From Pseudoflavonifractor sp. An184 (lineage in GTDB: Bacteria > Bacillota > Clostridia > Oscillospirales > Oscillospiraceae): 43,418 nt of DNA. Under the pieces are notes generated by a model. It was not told where the DNA came from, searched no databases, and was given only the letters and a program-made list of their open reading frames with translations. The DNA is taken from the NCBI RefSeq assembly GCF_002160305.1, contig NZ_NFKI01000028.1, positions 1 through 43,418 of the forward strand, written 5' to 3'. The translations under genes were made by a program, and so were the position numbers. Below, in pieces: positions 33,252 through 41,873 of the stretch; positions within the stretch are counted from its first letter, which is position 1; every line of letters starts with the position of its first letter.

Positions 33252-34723
33252 GGCAGGTTACCTCTTTTTTCCGGGTTCTCCACTATCGGAATAAAAATCT
33301 GTTGGTAAAGTTCTCTCAGTTCCTCCGGAGCTGCTTCTACCACTTTCTGACCACCCTTGGCGCTGGCTTTGCCCCAGATCACATAGCAGACCGTTTCCCA
33401 TGCGTATTGCAGCACTTCCTCCGGGCTGGCTTTTGATTCCTCGGCGGGTTCCTCGTCCTCCTCATCATCGTCATCTTCGTCGGAGGAAAAACCGCTTGGA
33501 ACGATCTCGGACAGATGGATTTTTGCCTCCAGCAGAGCGTCCAGGCTTTCTACATTTGCCATCCACGCGGCATAGTCCTTGGAATACTTCATGTTCTGCA
33601 TGGACAGCACACCCCGGACAAACATAGGGACGGTGTCGGCAGTAAATCCAAACTGTTTCACATACTCCCGGAGGAATTTTTCCTGTAAGTGGGAGTGCTC
33701 ATCATCGCAGAGATCGAGATAATCCCATACCAGCTGCCGCCACTCTTGCCCCAGCATTCCCAGGGCGAACACGGCAAAACTTCCGGGGAGCGCGCACTGC
33801 TCATCGCTGAGATTGGTGTACTGCTCATATTGCTTCATGGCAAGCCGGGCGTACCGTTCCATCAGGGAGTGGAGGCCGGGGTACTGCACGGCACAGGCAA
33901 AGAGCTGGTTTACTCCCTTTTTGGGCAGGCCTGTGATGGGAAGATAACTCTTTTCCGGCCCTTTGAACTCCACCGCATAGCTGCGGGGAAAATCCTCCTG
34001 CTCTAGAAGCTCATACAGGTAGTTCAGCACTTCACGGCAGCATTCCTCCGTGTTGTCCCTGGCAGTGATTCGGATAACCGCAAAGGCATCGTTGGCCGAT
34101 GCGGTGAAGTGCTCTGTTTTCCTCTTTTGCAGAGAGATGGGTAGCCTGCCGGTTCCATTTTCCCGGAGCTTTTTCACCATATCAGGACGGACTTTCTCCA
34201 CCAATCCAAAGAGGTAATTGGTGTCCAGATACTCAAAGTCCATACCATATACCTTATAGCTCACTGCCACATAGCAGGCGAAACGCAGTAGCGGCTCCGG
34301 GACCTCCTCTGCACGGATACCTGGTTTCAGGGAGTACTCCCGATTCCAGCGGTGGTCATCTTCACGACCGGTCACGACAAAATACTTCTCCTGCAGCTCC
34401 TGTTCCAACAGGCCAAGTAAATAGTAGTCAATTTCACCCCACCGGCTCTGGCGGCGCAGGTTTTCGCTGAAAGCAATGGCCTTTTCCGCGTCAAGGGTCT
34501 CGGTCTGCTGCGCTTCGGTCCATTTTCTCACCAGAGCGTGCACCTCAAAGGGTGCGCCTTCGCTGCTGACCACTACCGGCGGCCAGAGGGAATCAAGCCG
34601 CGTGATTCTCCCGTCAATGGCATCCTGGATACACTGGTCAAAGAGCGGTTGCAGTTCTTCCTGTACCTCGGGCTTCATCCAGTAACAGCGTCCGTCCGCA
34701 CTATTGTGTTTTGGTAAACTCAT
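33248..34723 (-). CDS. DUF6138-like protein, copy B of a tandem pair
   Basis: 491 residues, ATG at 34721-34723 after GAGGAGAGCATCTC. Same architecture as copy A: both begin MSLPK and share KRKTEHFTASANDAFAVIRI, LPKKGVNQLFACAVQ, LPGSFAVFALGMLG, YLDLCDDEHSHLQEKF. It differs by an acidic insert near residue 415 (SSDEDDDDEEDEEP). The N-terminal third has diverged more than the centre, which suggests the variable end sets specificity (inference). Function unknown. Confidence 0.75.
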   Translation of the reverse strand: MSLPKHNSADGRCYWMKPEVQEELQPLFDQCIQDAIDGRITRLDSLWPPVVVSSEGAPFEVHALVRKWTEAQQTETLDAEKAIAFSENLRRQSRWGEIDYYLLGLLEQELQEKYFVVTGREDDHRWNREYSLKPGIRAEEVPEPLLRFACYVAVSYKVYGMDFEYLDTNYLFGLVEKVRPDMVKKLRENGTGRLPISLQKRKTEHFTASANDAFAVIRITARDNTEECCREVLNYLYELLEQEDFPRSYAVEFKGPEKSYLPITGLPKKGVNQLFACAVQYPGLHSLMERYARLAMKQYEQYTNLSDEQCALPGSFAVFALGMLGQEWRQLVWDYLDLCDDEHSHLQEKFLREYVKQFGFTADTVPMFVRGVLSMQNMKYSKDYAAWMANVESLDALLEAKIHLSEIVPSGFSSDEDDDDEEDEEPAEESKASPEEVLQYAWETVCYVIWGKASAKGGQKVVEAAPEELRELYQQIFIPIVENPEKRGNLP

Positions 34724-34737
34724 GAGATGCTCTCCTC

Positions 34738-35853
34738 TCAGGTCTGCTGATGCTGCATGGATACGATATGGCAGTCCGGGCAGAACTCCACATAGAGCGT
34801 GCCCTCCGCGCAGTCAAACACTGTATCCCACTGAATTTGGGCCAGATATTTCATGGGCTTGCCGCAGTGAGGACAGGTCGTATATTCCGCGTCCTGCACC
34901 CAGTTGCCAAAGCCGCCAATGGTATTCACATCCTGGCAGGCCGCGCCATAGAACAGGGGCGCCGGCGCCTTACCCAGCACAAAGGGATTTTCGGTGAGAG
35001 CCTTGTAGTCCTCGGGACTGACATAGCAATCCGTCTTCTCCGCCCCGTCAAAGAGTTCGGAGGGAAAGACCTCCACGCCGCCATCCAGGGTGAACCGGTT
35101 GAAGGCGGGGCCTTTGAGAAATCCCACACAGCTGGGGCAGCAGGTGGCGGTCAGGATGCCGTCCAGTCCCAGGAACCGGAGCCGCTCATCCCGGCCGTCC
35201 AATACCAGCATGTCCACCATGCGCCCGCCACAGTGGGGGCATGTGTCCTCCCTTGCCCGGCCAATGCGGACGGGAGATTTCTCACCGGTGGTTCCTTTGA
35301 CCATAGGATAGCAGGTGTCGAAGTTGAGTTGGATTTTCTGGCCCTCCTTGTTGAAGGTCCAGCCTCCGATTTGCGCATAGCTGGATGGGTCCACATAGAG
35401 GCCCTTGCGCCAGGGCCGGGGATTTCGCTCCAGCTCCAGCAGAGTCTGCATTGCCTTGTCATCTCCCTGCATAGCAAGGCAACTCATCAGGTTGGAGGCC
35501 TCGCTGGAATATTCCGCGGACAATAGCGCATGAATCAGACCATCCCGCACATCGGCAGGAGCGTGATAATAGATCTCACAGGGCCAGAACACCCCTGCGG
35601 CCAGTGCCGCCCGCTGGATCTCCGAGTCGATGGCGTCCCGATACCCCAGCAACTGCCAGAAGTCGGTGAACTCCGGGTCCTCCATATCAGCCAACCTCTG
35701 GATGTTCTGGATCAGGTTTCTCTGCTTCTCTGCGATTTGTTCCGGCGTCCAGGACAGCGCAGCTTGCCGATCCTGCTCACACTTACATTTCCAGCACAAT
35801 CCCTCATAGCCCAAGGAGGTCCCACAGCCGGGGCAGGTGTATTTCAGGCTCAT
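34738..35853 (-). CDS. Multi-zinc-ribbon protein, first large gene of the array
   Basis: 371 residues, ATG at 35851-35853. Three cysteine clusters: C7/C10 with C20/C23; C205/C208 with C239/C242; C327/C330 with C358/C361. The last block (GGFGNWVQDAEYTTCPHCGKPMKYLAQI...LYVEFCPDCH...QHQQT) resembles the zinc-containing version of YwqG/DUF1963-type proteins (G-G-x-P-x-W-x-Q, C-P-x-C, aQ-I). The region between is helical with a TPR-like feel. Zinc binding is well supported; the function is not. Its start overlaps the stop of the 64-codon leader ORF (ATGA). GGAG lies about 11 bases upstream. Confidence 0.7.
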   Translation of the reverse strand: MSLKYTCPGCGTSLGYEGLCWKCKCEQDRQAALSWTPEQIAEKQRNLIQNIQRLADMEDPEFTDFWQLLGYRDAIDSEIQRAALAAGVFWPCEIYYHAPADVRDGLIHALLSAEYSSEASNLMSCLAMQGDDKAMQTLLELERNPRPWRKGLYVDPSSYAQIGGWTFNKEGQKIQLNFDTCYPMVKGTTGEKSPVRIGRAREDTCPHCGGRMVDMLVLDGRDERLRFLGLDGILTATCCPSCVGFLKGPAFNRFTLDGGVEVFPSELFDGAEKTDCYVSPEDYKALTENPFVLGKAPAPLFYGAACQDVNTIGGFGNWVQDAEYTTCPHCGKPMKYLAQIQWDTVFDCAEGTLYVEFCPDCHIVSMQHQQT

Positions 35854-36044
35854 ATTCGTTGACTCCTTTCCAAAGATAGAAAAACGCCCTGCGACACCAT
35901 GTCACTTGGACAGGCTGACGCAGGGCGTGAAAAGGCCGCAAGAGAGGAACCACATCTACCCCCAGATGTGGTTTCCTCCACAGACAAAATAATTTCCTCA
36001 TATATAAAAGACACAGTGATCAACTGCTCTGGCTTTTCTTTCAT
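35850..36044 (-). CDS. 64-codon leader ORF spanning two hairpins
   Basis: ATG at 36042-36044, nine bases after GAGG. The peptide begins MKEKPEQLITVSFIYEEIIL, and becomes Ser/Gly/Pro/Ala-rich where the DNA folds into hairpins. It ends in TGA that shares ATGA with the zinc-ribbon gene. The first 20 residues look like normal protein; the rest seems dictated by RNA structure. It could be a regulatory leader peptide (preferred) or the N-terminus of a decayed gene. No known family. Confidence 0.5.
   Translation of the reverse strand: MKEKPEQLITVSFIYEEIILSVEETTSGGRCGSSLAAFSRPASACPSDMVSQGVFLSLERSQRI
35879..35928 (-). terminator. Intrinsic-terminator-like hairpin in the array leader
   Basis: On the minus strand ACGCCCTGCG pairs with CGCAGGGCGT (ten base pairs, 35884-35893 with 35919-35928), with a smaller inner TGTC/GACA pairing, and is followed directly by TTTTT. 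Transcripts coming from the promoter at 36.1 kb must pass it to reach the array, since only about 30 bases lie between it and the first large gene, too few for a separate promoter. Confidence 0.75.
35944..35978 (-). promoter_or_regulatory. Strong leader hairpin
   Basis: GAGGAACCACATCT (35944-35957) pairs with AGATGTGGTTTCCTC (35964-35978) around a six-base loop, with one bulged base. It comes before the terminator-like hairpin in the direction of transcription and has no T-run of its own, so it is not a terminator. It may pace RNA polymerase or be a protein or RNA binding site. Confidence 0.65.
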
Positions 36045-36110
36045 CGCATAACCTCATGATTCATTATTATGCCAAAAATCAAGGGCCTGAAAAGGGTGCA
36101 ATTTGAATAA

Positions 36111-36119
36111 ATTATATCA
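36111..36119 (-). promoter_or_regulatory. Putative extended -10 promoter of the array
   Basis: Minus-strand TATAAT at 36111-36116 preceded by TG one base upstream (TG-A-TATAAT), a complete extended -10 element. The -35 region is poor, as is usual for extended -10 promoters. Transcription would begin near 36104, about 60 bases before the leader ORF start. No other good promoter was seen for the 36 kb array. Confidence 0.5.
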
Positions 36120-36490
36120 TACTACTGTGCAATCGAAAAGGTGTATTGATACCGCTTATCTGTAAGGTAAAGTTGTAAGTATTATATGCGTTATAGAAAA
36201 CTCATATTTTGGGACCTTTCAGAGTAACTGTTTCAATCTGTGATAAGTTGTCTTGTCTCTTCATAGCTGTTTACTTGTGTAAAAGTTAATCTTTTGCACA
36301 AAGAACATTATTAAGGAGAACTGTTTCGCCGCATACAACGGCTTGTTTGGTTTGGCTCAATGTTGTGAGCAACGAGAAGTTCGTATACTGTTTGTGATAA
36401 CAAGTTACAACTGCATGAGCCAAACCATACAGCACAAGGGCGCAAAGCAAAAGGCAATATTCCCCCTGCTTTTTGTATAAAAGAAAAACA
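36120..36490. other. AT-rich non-coding stretch between array promoter and Rpn relic
   Basis: No gene with a ribosome site is visible. The stretch contains the inverted repeat at 36349-36426 and otherwise plain AT-rich sequence. It marks the border between the leftward array and the rightward defence gene. Confidence 0.5.
36349..36426. repeat. 11-bp perfect inverted repeat with a 56-base loop
   Basis: GGTTTGGCTCA (36349-36359) is repeated inverted as TGAGCCAAACC (36416-36426). Partial pairing continues inward (TTGTG with ACAAC). It may fold as a structured RNA, a recombination site, or the ends of a small lost element. No coding frame crosses it. Confidence 0.55.
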
Positions 36491-36823
36491 TTAAGTCTTT
36501 AAAATTCGATTGATTTCTTCTTCAGAATACCCAGTAATACCCGATACTTCCCGAATACTTGCATTGGCAAGCATTCTTTGTATCAATTGCCGAATCCCCT
36601 CCTCGCGACCTTCTTCACGGATATTGTAGCGTTCGATCTCCCATACTTTTTCCTGGTCAAACAGCGTTATCACGATGTCTACAACCTCCTGTGCATCAAT
36701 GCTTATCAGTAATGAGACAAGCCAACTACTTATATCTAAAGAGGCGTGAAGCGTCCGCAATTTCCAACTTATGTTCTTTTTAATCGCAGACTCAGTATAG
36801 CATTCTAAGGAAGCTTGCGTCAA
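36491..36823 (-). pseudogene. C-terminal fragment of an Rpn-type nuclease/transposase-related gene
   Basis: 110 codons remain. The end DIVITLFDQEKVWEIERYNIREEGREEGIRQLIQRML...SIREVSGITGYSEEEINRIL is the usual tail of Rpn (recombination-promoting nuclease) family proteins: a repeated E-E-G-R-E-E-G helix then a helix-turn-helix-like end. Full proteins are close to 300 residues; the catalytic PD-(D/E)XK part is missing, and there is no good ribosome site at the start. A decayed copy, likely non-functional. Confidence 0.65.
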
Positions 36824-36968
36824 TGTGAGTACAACAATTGCAGCGATCTATATCACCAATCGAGATCTAACCGCATGCAGACCTTGGGCACAATTATATT
36901 GCGTCTAGTTCCCGACAAAAGTTTGTGGCACATAAGAATCAAGCATTTGTAAAACAAAAGGCATTCAA

Positions 36969-36997
36969 TTGCGCACAATGGGACTGAATGTTAAAAT
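36969..36997 (+). promoter_or_regulatory. Putative promoter of the STAND gene
   Basis: TTGCGC (36969-36974), 17 bases, then TAAAAT (36992-36997). The -10 matches five of six consensus positions, the -35 is weak. It lies 55 bases before the ATG of the plus-strand gene, the only large gene read from here. Confidence 0.4.
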
Positions 36998-37052
36998 GAA
37001 GTTGAACCTTTAGAACCAATGGCTATGACTAATTCGTTTGTGGGGGACAACA

Positions 37053-40000
37053 ATGTCGAAGCTAACAGATATTAAAAATCGAATCGATCAAATGGACGGA
37101 GGAGCCTTCCAAAATCTTTGTGATGCCTATTTAAGTTATAAAGGCTACAAAAATGTTTATTCGTTGGGCATGCGCACAGGAACAGATAAAACGGCCAAAG
37201 GAAATCCAGATACTTATTTTTTGACGGCAGAAAATAAGTATGTCTTTGTGATGTATACAACACAAAAAACTGACTTCTTAAAGAAAGCAATTGAGGACAT
37301 TGACAAATGCTTTGATTCTCAAAAGACTGGTGTTTCTGCGGAAGATATTGTAGAGATCATATATTGCCATACATATGGCCGCTTAGGGCCTGGCGATGAT
37401 CAATATCTTAGACAATACTGCGAGAAGCGCGGTGTCGTACTGACATTAGTTGGCTTGGATCAATTGGGAAATGATATCTTCCGTGAGTGCCCAATTTTAG
37501 CCAAAGATTTCTTCGGAATTAGTATCGACTCGGGACAAATTCTGTCAATGGACATATTTGTGGCAAAACATGATGCAAACAAGATGTCCGCTCCGTTGGG
37601 AACAGAATTTCTTCTTCGAGAAAAGGAATTGGAAAAAGCAAAGTCCGCTCTGCGCGATAACGATGTTTTGCTGATTGCTGGGCCTGCCGGTGTTGGAAAG
37701 ACCAGATTTGCGCTAGAATTATGCCGGCAATTAGCAAAGGAAAACGGCTACACTGTGTTTGTCATAAAAAACAACAACTTGCAGCTGTATGAGGATCTGG
37801 TATCTGCAATTGAAGAGGGAAAAAATTATCTGGTTCTCGTTGATGATGCAAATGAGCTTTCTGGATTGCACCATGTGTTGGAGTATCTTCCCAAAGCAGC
37901 GATGGGAGCACGGCATATTTCAAAATTGATCTTGACCGTACGCGATTATGACCGCAAACAAGTGATGCAAAGGGTTATGGAGATTATTCAACCAGAAACA
38001 ATTAAAATCTCGACATTTAGTGACGATGATATCCGTAAACTTATAGAAACATGCTACGGAATTACAAATCGAGTTTACACGGACCGCATTGTGGCTATTG
38101 CGGAAGGGAATGCGCGCCTTGCTATGCTTGCTGGAAAGCTTGCAGCAGATTCCGAAAGCCTTGCAGCAATTCAGGATGCGTCAGGTCTCTATCATAACTA
38201 TTATAGCAAGCAGCTAAATGCCCTCGTTGAAAGTGATACGGGTGTGAGCTCGGCTGGGATCATTGCATTTGTTCAAGCAATCCATCTAAAGCATCTCGAA
38301 AAGCTTGCCCCAATTTTTGAGGTTACGGGAATAAGCACCAGTGATTTTACATCGGATTTGAAACTGCTCCACAGAGCGGAAATTGTAGATCTGTGCAATG
38401 ACGAGGCGGCAAGAATTTCAGATCAAAGCTTCAGTAACTTTTTGATCAAGTATGTTTTTATCGAGGAAAAGACTATTCCCCTCAGCACAATGATTGAAAC
38501 ATGCTTTCAGATAAACCAAAGCAGAACGATTGAGGCTTGCAATATCCTCTTAAATGTCTTCTCGGACCAGGGTGTAAGAGAATATGTTGAAGCCCAAATT
38601 AACCTTGTGTGGGATAAGTTAGAAAGCAATGTAGAGAAGTTTCTTCCGTTCTTCAAAGCTTTTCATATGGTGCGCCCAACACAAACTCTTTTGTTGCTGC
38701 AGGAATATATTGAACAAGAGTCATACCATCCGTTTGATGTGAGAACATTGCCATTTAAAGATGACCGGCAGGGAAAGAGTGTTTCGGATGATATTCTCCA
38801 AATTCTTGGCAGCTTTGGAGACCATCCTGAACTGCCAAGTGCGTTGGATCTGCTATTGCTGTATTATAAAAAACGCCCGGATTTGTTCGAACAATTTTAC
38901 AGCATATATGCCCAACAGTTTGAAGTTAATTTGGACTCCCCTCGCCTTGAATATTTTACGCAGAGGGCGGTAGTCAAAAACCTCTGCGAAGCCGTCAATG
39001 CGACCCCAGAGGATATGAATCTATTAATCTTATTCGTTCGCGTTGCGGGCCATTTTTTGAAGCTTGATGTTTCAAAAGCGGAGGGCGGCCGGCACAATAC
39101 CGTGTCGATTTACACACTGACACTTTCTCCAGATCAGCCTGTTTTGGAATACCGAAAGATGCTTTTGTTGCAGCTCTATCAGATCTACCAGCGTGGAGAT
39201 GGGCAGGCTGAAATTGAGCAAATCCTATATAAGTACGGTATGCTTCATTATGGCGTTGATACAGGTTTGGATGTGGTGAGGGCCGAGTTTGAAGAAGTAT
39301 TAAAATTCTTTTCCCTATTCCAGCCAGAAAACTTGTTTCACTGCGTAATCGCGGCACGCATTAAACAAGTTGCAAAGCACATTGATTATTGTGCGCTGGA
39401 TATGCTGGCCCCATTTCTTAACTCAGAAAAGTATAGGATCTATTCTGCACTTGCGTCCCATTTCGCTGAAGACTATTCGGAGGGATATGAGAAAGGGGTA
39501 CAGCGACATAAGGAAAGAGTTTGTAGACTTGTGGGGGGATATACACCTCAGGATATAGACTGTTTGATCCAAGTGTGTTTGGAGAGCTCCCAGACTTTTG
39601 ATAAAGAAGAGAGAGAATTAGGAGCAGGGCTTGGATATGTGTTTGAAGCACTTCAGGATCAGCAACAACTGTACCTATATTTAGCAGAAGCCTACATGAG
39701 GGCGGACACTCCGTATCAGATATATGCTGGACAGATCTTAGAGAGACTATTTGAGATCAGACCCGTGTTAGAAGTAAAGAAATTTATCACTCGATATAGG
39801 TATAACCAGCAAAATGTATGGCTGTGGTCCTTTTTCTCACTAATGCCCGAACAACAAGTGTCCGTACACTGGGCAGCAGAGCTGTTGCAGTATTTGGACA
39901 CACCGGATGTAGAGATAAAGGCATCGCCTTACCGAAGAATAGATTCCTTGCGCAAATACGAGATCGTGGAGCCTAAAATAATGGTGAAAGCGCTGCGCAC

Positions 40001-40823
40001 TATTTCAGAGCACTATGAAGAGTCGCCGTTTATTTTCAGCCTGTATGTTTTCTGGATTTTGAATCACAGTAACCAGGAAGCAGATGAAACTTTGCGGGAG
40101 TTTTATAATGAACTTCCTCTTCTGGAAGAAATCTATCTGAAAGGGATCTCTTATTCCAATCATGAAGATTTTGACGGAGCGTTGTTGTATGCAATTATCT
40201 CAGTTGACACCTCATTCCTATACAGATACCTTGACTGCTTGATCATCGCACAGGAAGGTCACTTCAGGGTACATGACGATTATGATATTGCAAGGCTCCT
40301 GAAAATATGGGACACAGAACAGTATATCGATTTGGCGGATGGTGTGTTTGATTATTGCTATGACAAACGAGAAGAATCAATTCATTGGCTATATTGGTCA
40401 CCAGTAAATATGATGCTGCATCATGAAGCATCTCATCAGGAGATCATTGTAAAGCAAGACCTGTGGATCCAGCATACGATTGAAAAATATGGCCATGATG
40501 GGGAGCGAATGCATCAACTATTTGTCGCAATAGAAGAATTATCTTGTGAACGACGAAAAAAGGCAGTGGAGAAGTTCTTATCTCTCAATGCCAATCCAGA
40601 TGTTTTTGAGCAACTACCTTTAGAACCGTCCCATTGGGGAGGAACCGGCAGCATGATTCCGTATATGCAGGAACGAATTGAGTACCTGCGTTCTCTCCTT
40701 CCCCTTGTATCTGGCATAAAGTATTTGAAGCAGAAGCAACGCATTGAGCGGGAGGTAGACTGCTGGAAACAAAGAATCCATTCCGAAGAAGTTCGTGAGT
40801 TGCTGGAATCTTGGTATCGCTAA
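37053..40823 (+). CDS. Avs-like STAND NTPase with PD-(D/E)XK-type N-terminus
   Basis: 1256 residues from the ATG at 37053, six bases after GGGGG; a TTG five codons earlier is less likely. Residues 1-150 resemble Mrr/PD-(D/E)XK nucleases: GGAFQNLCDAYLSYKGY, GNPD (D53), then VFVMYTTQK (Q71, K72), a common D-(E/Q)xK arrangement. Residues about 185-470 are a STAND NTPase: Walker A GPAGVGKTR at 210-218, Walker B YLVLVDDANE (D264, D265), KLILTVRDYDR. The remainder is a long helical repeat, probably the sensor. This plan (effector, STAND, superhelix) is that of Avs-type anti-phage proteins, which assemble on binding a phage protein and cut DNA. The gene is AT-richer than the array and stands alone. 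Confidence 0.82.
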   Translation: MSKLTDIKNRIDQMDGGAFQNLCDAYLSYKGYKNVYSLGMRTGTDKTAKGNPDTYFLTAENKYVFVMYTTQKTDFLKKAIEDIDKCFDSQKTGVSAEDIVEIIYCHTYGRLGPGDDQYLRQYCEKRGVVLTLVGLDQLGNDIFRECPILAKDFFGISIDSGQILSMDIFVAKHDANKMSAPLGTEFLLREKELEKAKSALRDNDVLLIAGPAGVGKTRFALELCRQLAKENGYTVFVIKNNNLQLYEDLVSAIEEGKNYLVLVDDANELSGLHHVLEYLPKAAMGARHISKLILTVRDYDRKQVMQRVMEIIQPETIKISTFSDDDIRKLIETCYGITNRVYTDRIVAIAEGNARLAMLAGKLAADSESLAAIQDASGLYHNYYSKQLNALVESDTGVSSAGIIAFVQAIHLKHLEKLAPIFEVTGISTSDFTSDLKLLHRAEIVDLCNDEAARISDQSFSNFLIKYVFIEEKTIPLSTMIETCFQINQSRTIEACNILLNVFSDQGVREYVEAQINLVWDKLESNVEKFLPFFKAFHMVRPTQTLLLLQEYIEQESYHPFDVRTLPFKDDRQGKSVSDDILQILGSFGDHPELPSALDLLLLYYKKRPDLFEQFYSIYAQQFEVNLDSPRLEYFTQRAVVKNLCEAVNATPEDMNLLILFVRVAGHFLKLDVSKAEGGRHNTVSIYTLTLSPDQPVLEYRKMLLLQLYQIYQRGDGQAEIEQILYKYGMLHYGVDTGLDVVRAEFEEVLKFFSLFQPENLFHCVIAARIKQVAKHIDYCALDMLAPFLNSEKYRIYSALASHFAEDYSEGYEKGVQRHKERVCRLVGGYTPQDIDCLIQVCLESSQTFDKEERELGAGLGYVFEALQDQQQLYLYLAEAYMRADTPYQIYAGQILERLFEIRPVLEVKKFITRYRYNQQNVWLWSFFSLMPEQQVSVHWAAELLQYLDTPDVEIKASPYRRIDSLRKYEIVEPKIMVKALRTISEHYEESPFIFSLYVFWILNHSNQEADETLREFYNELPLLEEIYLKGISYSNHEDFDGALLYAIISVDTSFLYRYLDCLIIAQEGHFRVHDDYDIARLLKIWDTEQYIDLADGVFDYCYDKREESIHWLYWSPVNMMLHHEASHQEIIVKQDLWIQHTIEKYGHDGERMHQLFVAIEELSCERRKKAVEKFLSLNANPDVFEQLPLEPSHWGGTGSMIPYMQERIEYLRSLLPLVSGIKYLKQKQRIEREVDCWKQRIHSEEVRELLESWYR

Positions 40824-40948
40824 TTTCCTAATCTCTGGTCTCACTATATAGTTTTCTTATCTTTATGTTTGGCCGATTGGGGCGACAGAGTTCGGGGGTA
40901 TGGTTTTCGCGGAGGGTCTCTCCATACTTGTTTGATGTTGAAATCTGG

Positions 40949-41010
40949 GTAAGCGTCACTTGCCCAGCGACTTGTTAGTGAAGAATTCCTCTGCAAAACC
41001 ATAAGCGTCT
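40949..41010 (+). repeat. Imperfect direct repeat, copy A
   Basis: Starts GTAAGCGT and contains GCGACTTGT followed by a segment ending ATAAGCGTCT. From 40967 to 41010 it aligns without gaps to 43330-43373, with 35 of 44 positions identical by my count. Together the two copies bracket 2.3 kb that includes the DUF3990 unit. Confidence 0.6.
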
Positions 41011-41348
41011 AAAATAGCACAAGGTATGTCGTAAAATAATTGGTTTTGCGGCATATCCTTCTTTGGACATTGGGCATACATCCCATTAAAGATATCCTCG
41101 GATATATTGTGCCAAAGATATGGCAGTCGAGCTTGCTCACAAGCATCCCTTCCCCCAAAAGTTCTTTTGTATAAAAGTTCCCACCCATTTCTTTCTCACA
41201 AAAAGAATATGATGAAGCTTTAATTATTCTGCCGATATGACGCAGCAATATCTTTGGCTCTGTATCCCACCAATTTAACGACACGAAGAAGAATACAACA
41301 TTCTTTGTTATCTAAAACATTGGCCTGTGGCATCATTCTGTGGTCAAC

Positions 41349-41377
41349 TTGACGATAAAGTTATTTGTACCTATATA
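41349..41377 (+). promoter_or_regulatory. Promoter-like site without an obvious gene
   Basis: TTGACG (41349-41354), 17 bases, then TATATA (41372-41377): one of the best matches to a housekeeping promoter in the window. No intact coding gene follows; it may drive a non-coding RNA or be left from a lost gene. Confidence 0.4.
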
Positions 41378-41745
41378 TTAGTAATGTAACCGCAGATACC
41401 ACGGTTTTTTGCGTTTTGCCTTGGACACCATACGGTTTTACGCCGGGATTATGCCGGTGCGGATACCATTTCAGTACGGATGGCAAAGCAAAAAAACAAG
41501 ATTGCCGGGGAGGTAGGGGTGTTCGGCGAAAATAGAAACGGGTGTAAAACTCTCATTGTTGTTTCAAACACAATTCTCAGTTGCCTTCTGTCACGGGACC
41601 GGATAAGTATCCCCGCTGGATCACCTATAGATTGGCCAATTTTGTCGTCCCCCCTCTAGGTCTGTGCAGCTATCAGTCGCCTGCAACAGTAGACCGGCCC
41701 GAGTCCCCATCCCCTGCTCTTAGATACACCAGATACATTTTGCCT

Positions 41746-41817
41746 ATTATCTACATATTATCTGCATATTTCACATATTGTCTGCTTATTAGTTAAGTAT
41801 TAGCTAAATATTAGATA
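41746..41817 (+). repeat. Seven degenerate 9-11 bp AT-rich tandem repeats
   Basis: Successive units ATTATCTAC, ATATTATCTGC, ATATTTCAC, ATATTGTCTGC, TTATTAGTTA, AGTATTAGCTA, AATATTAGATA follow each other with no spacers. The period is close to one helical turn, as in iterons, partition sites or curved DNA. AT-rich sequence continues to about 41870. Confidence 0.6.
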
Positions 41818-41873
41818 CATATAAAACGCATATTACAAAATCAAAAAACATATTGGATGCATATTGAAATTGA

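Noticed and set aside
40824-40960. Terminator for the STAND gene
   Set aside because: No stem followed by a T-run was found close after the stop at 40823.
41009-41284. Minus-strand frame of 91 codons after the STAND gene
   Set aside because: GTG start without a ribosome site, no recognisable motif, and its end overlaps the direct repeat; likely chance or heavily decayed.
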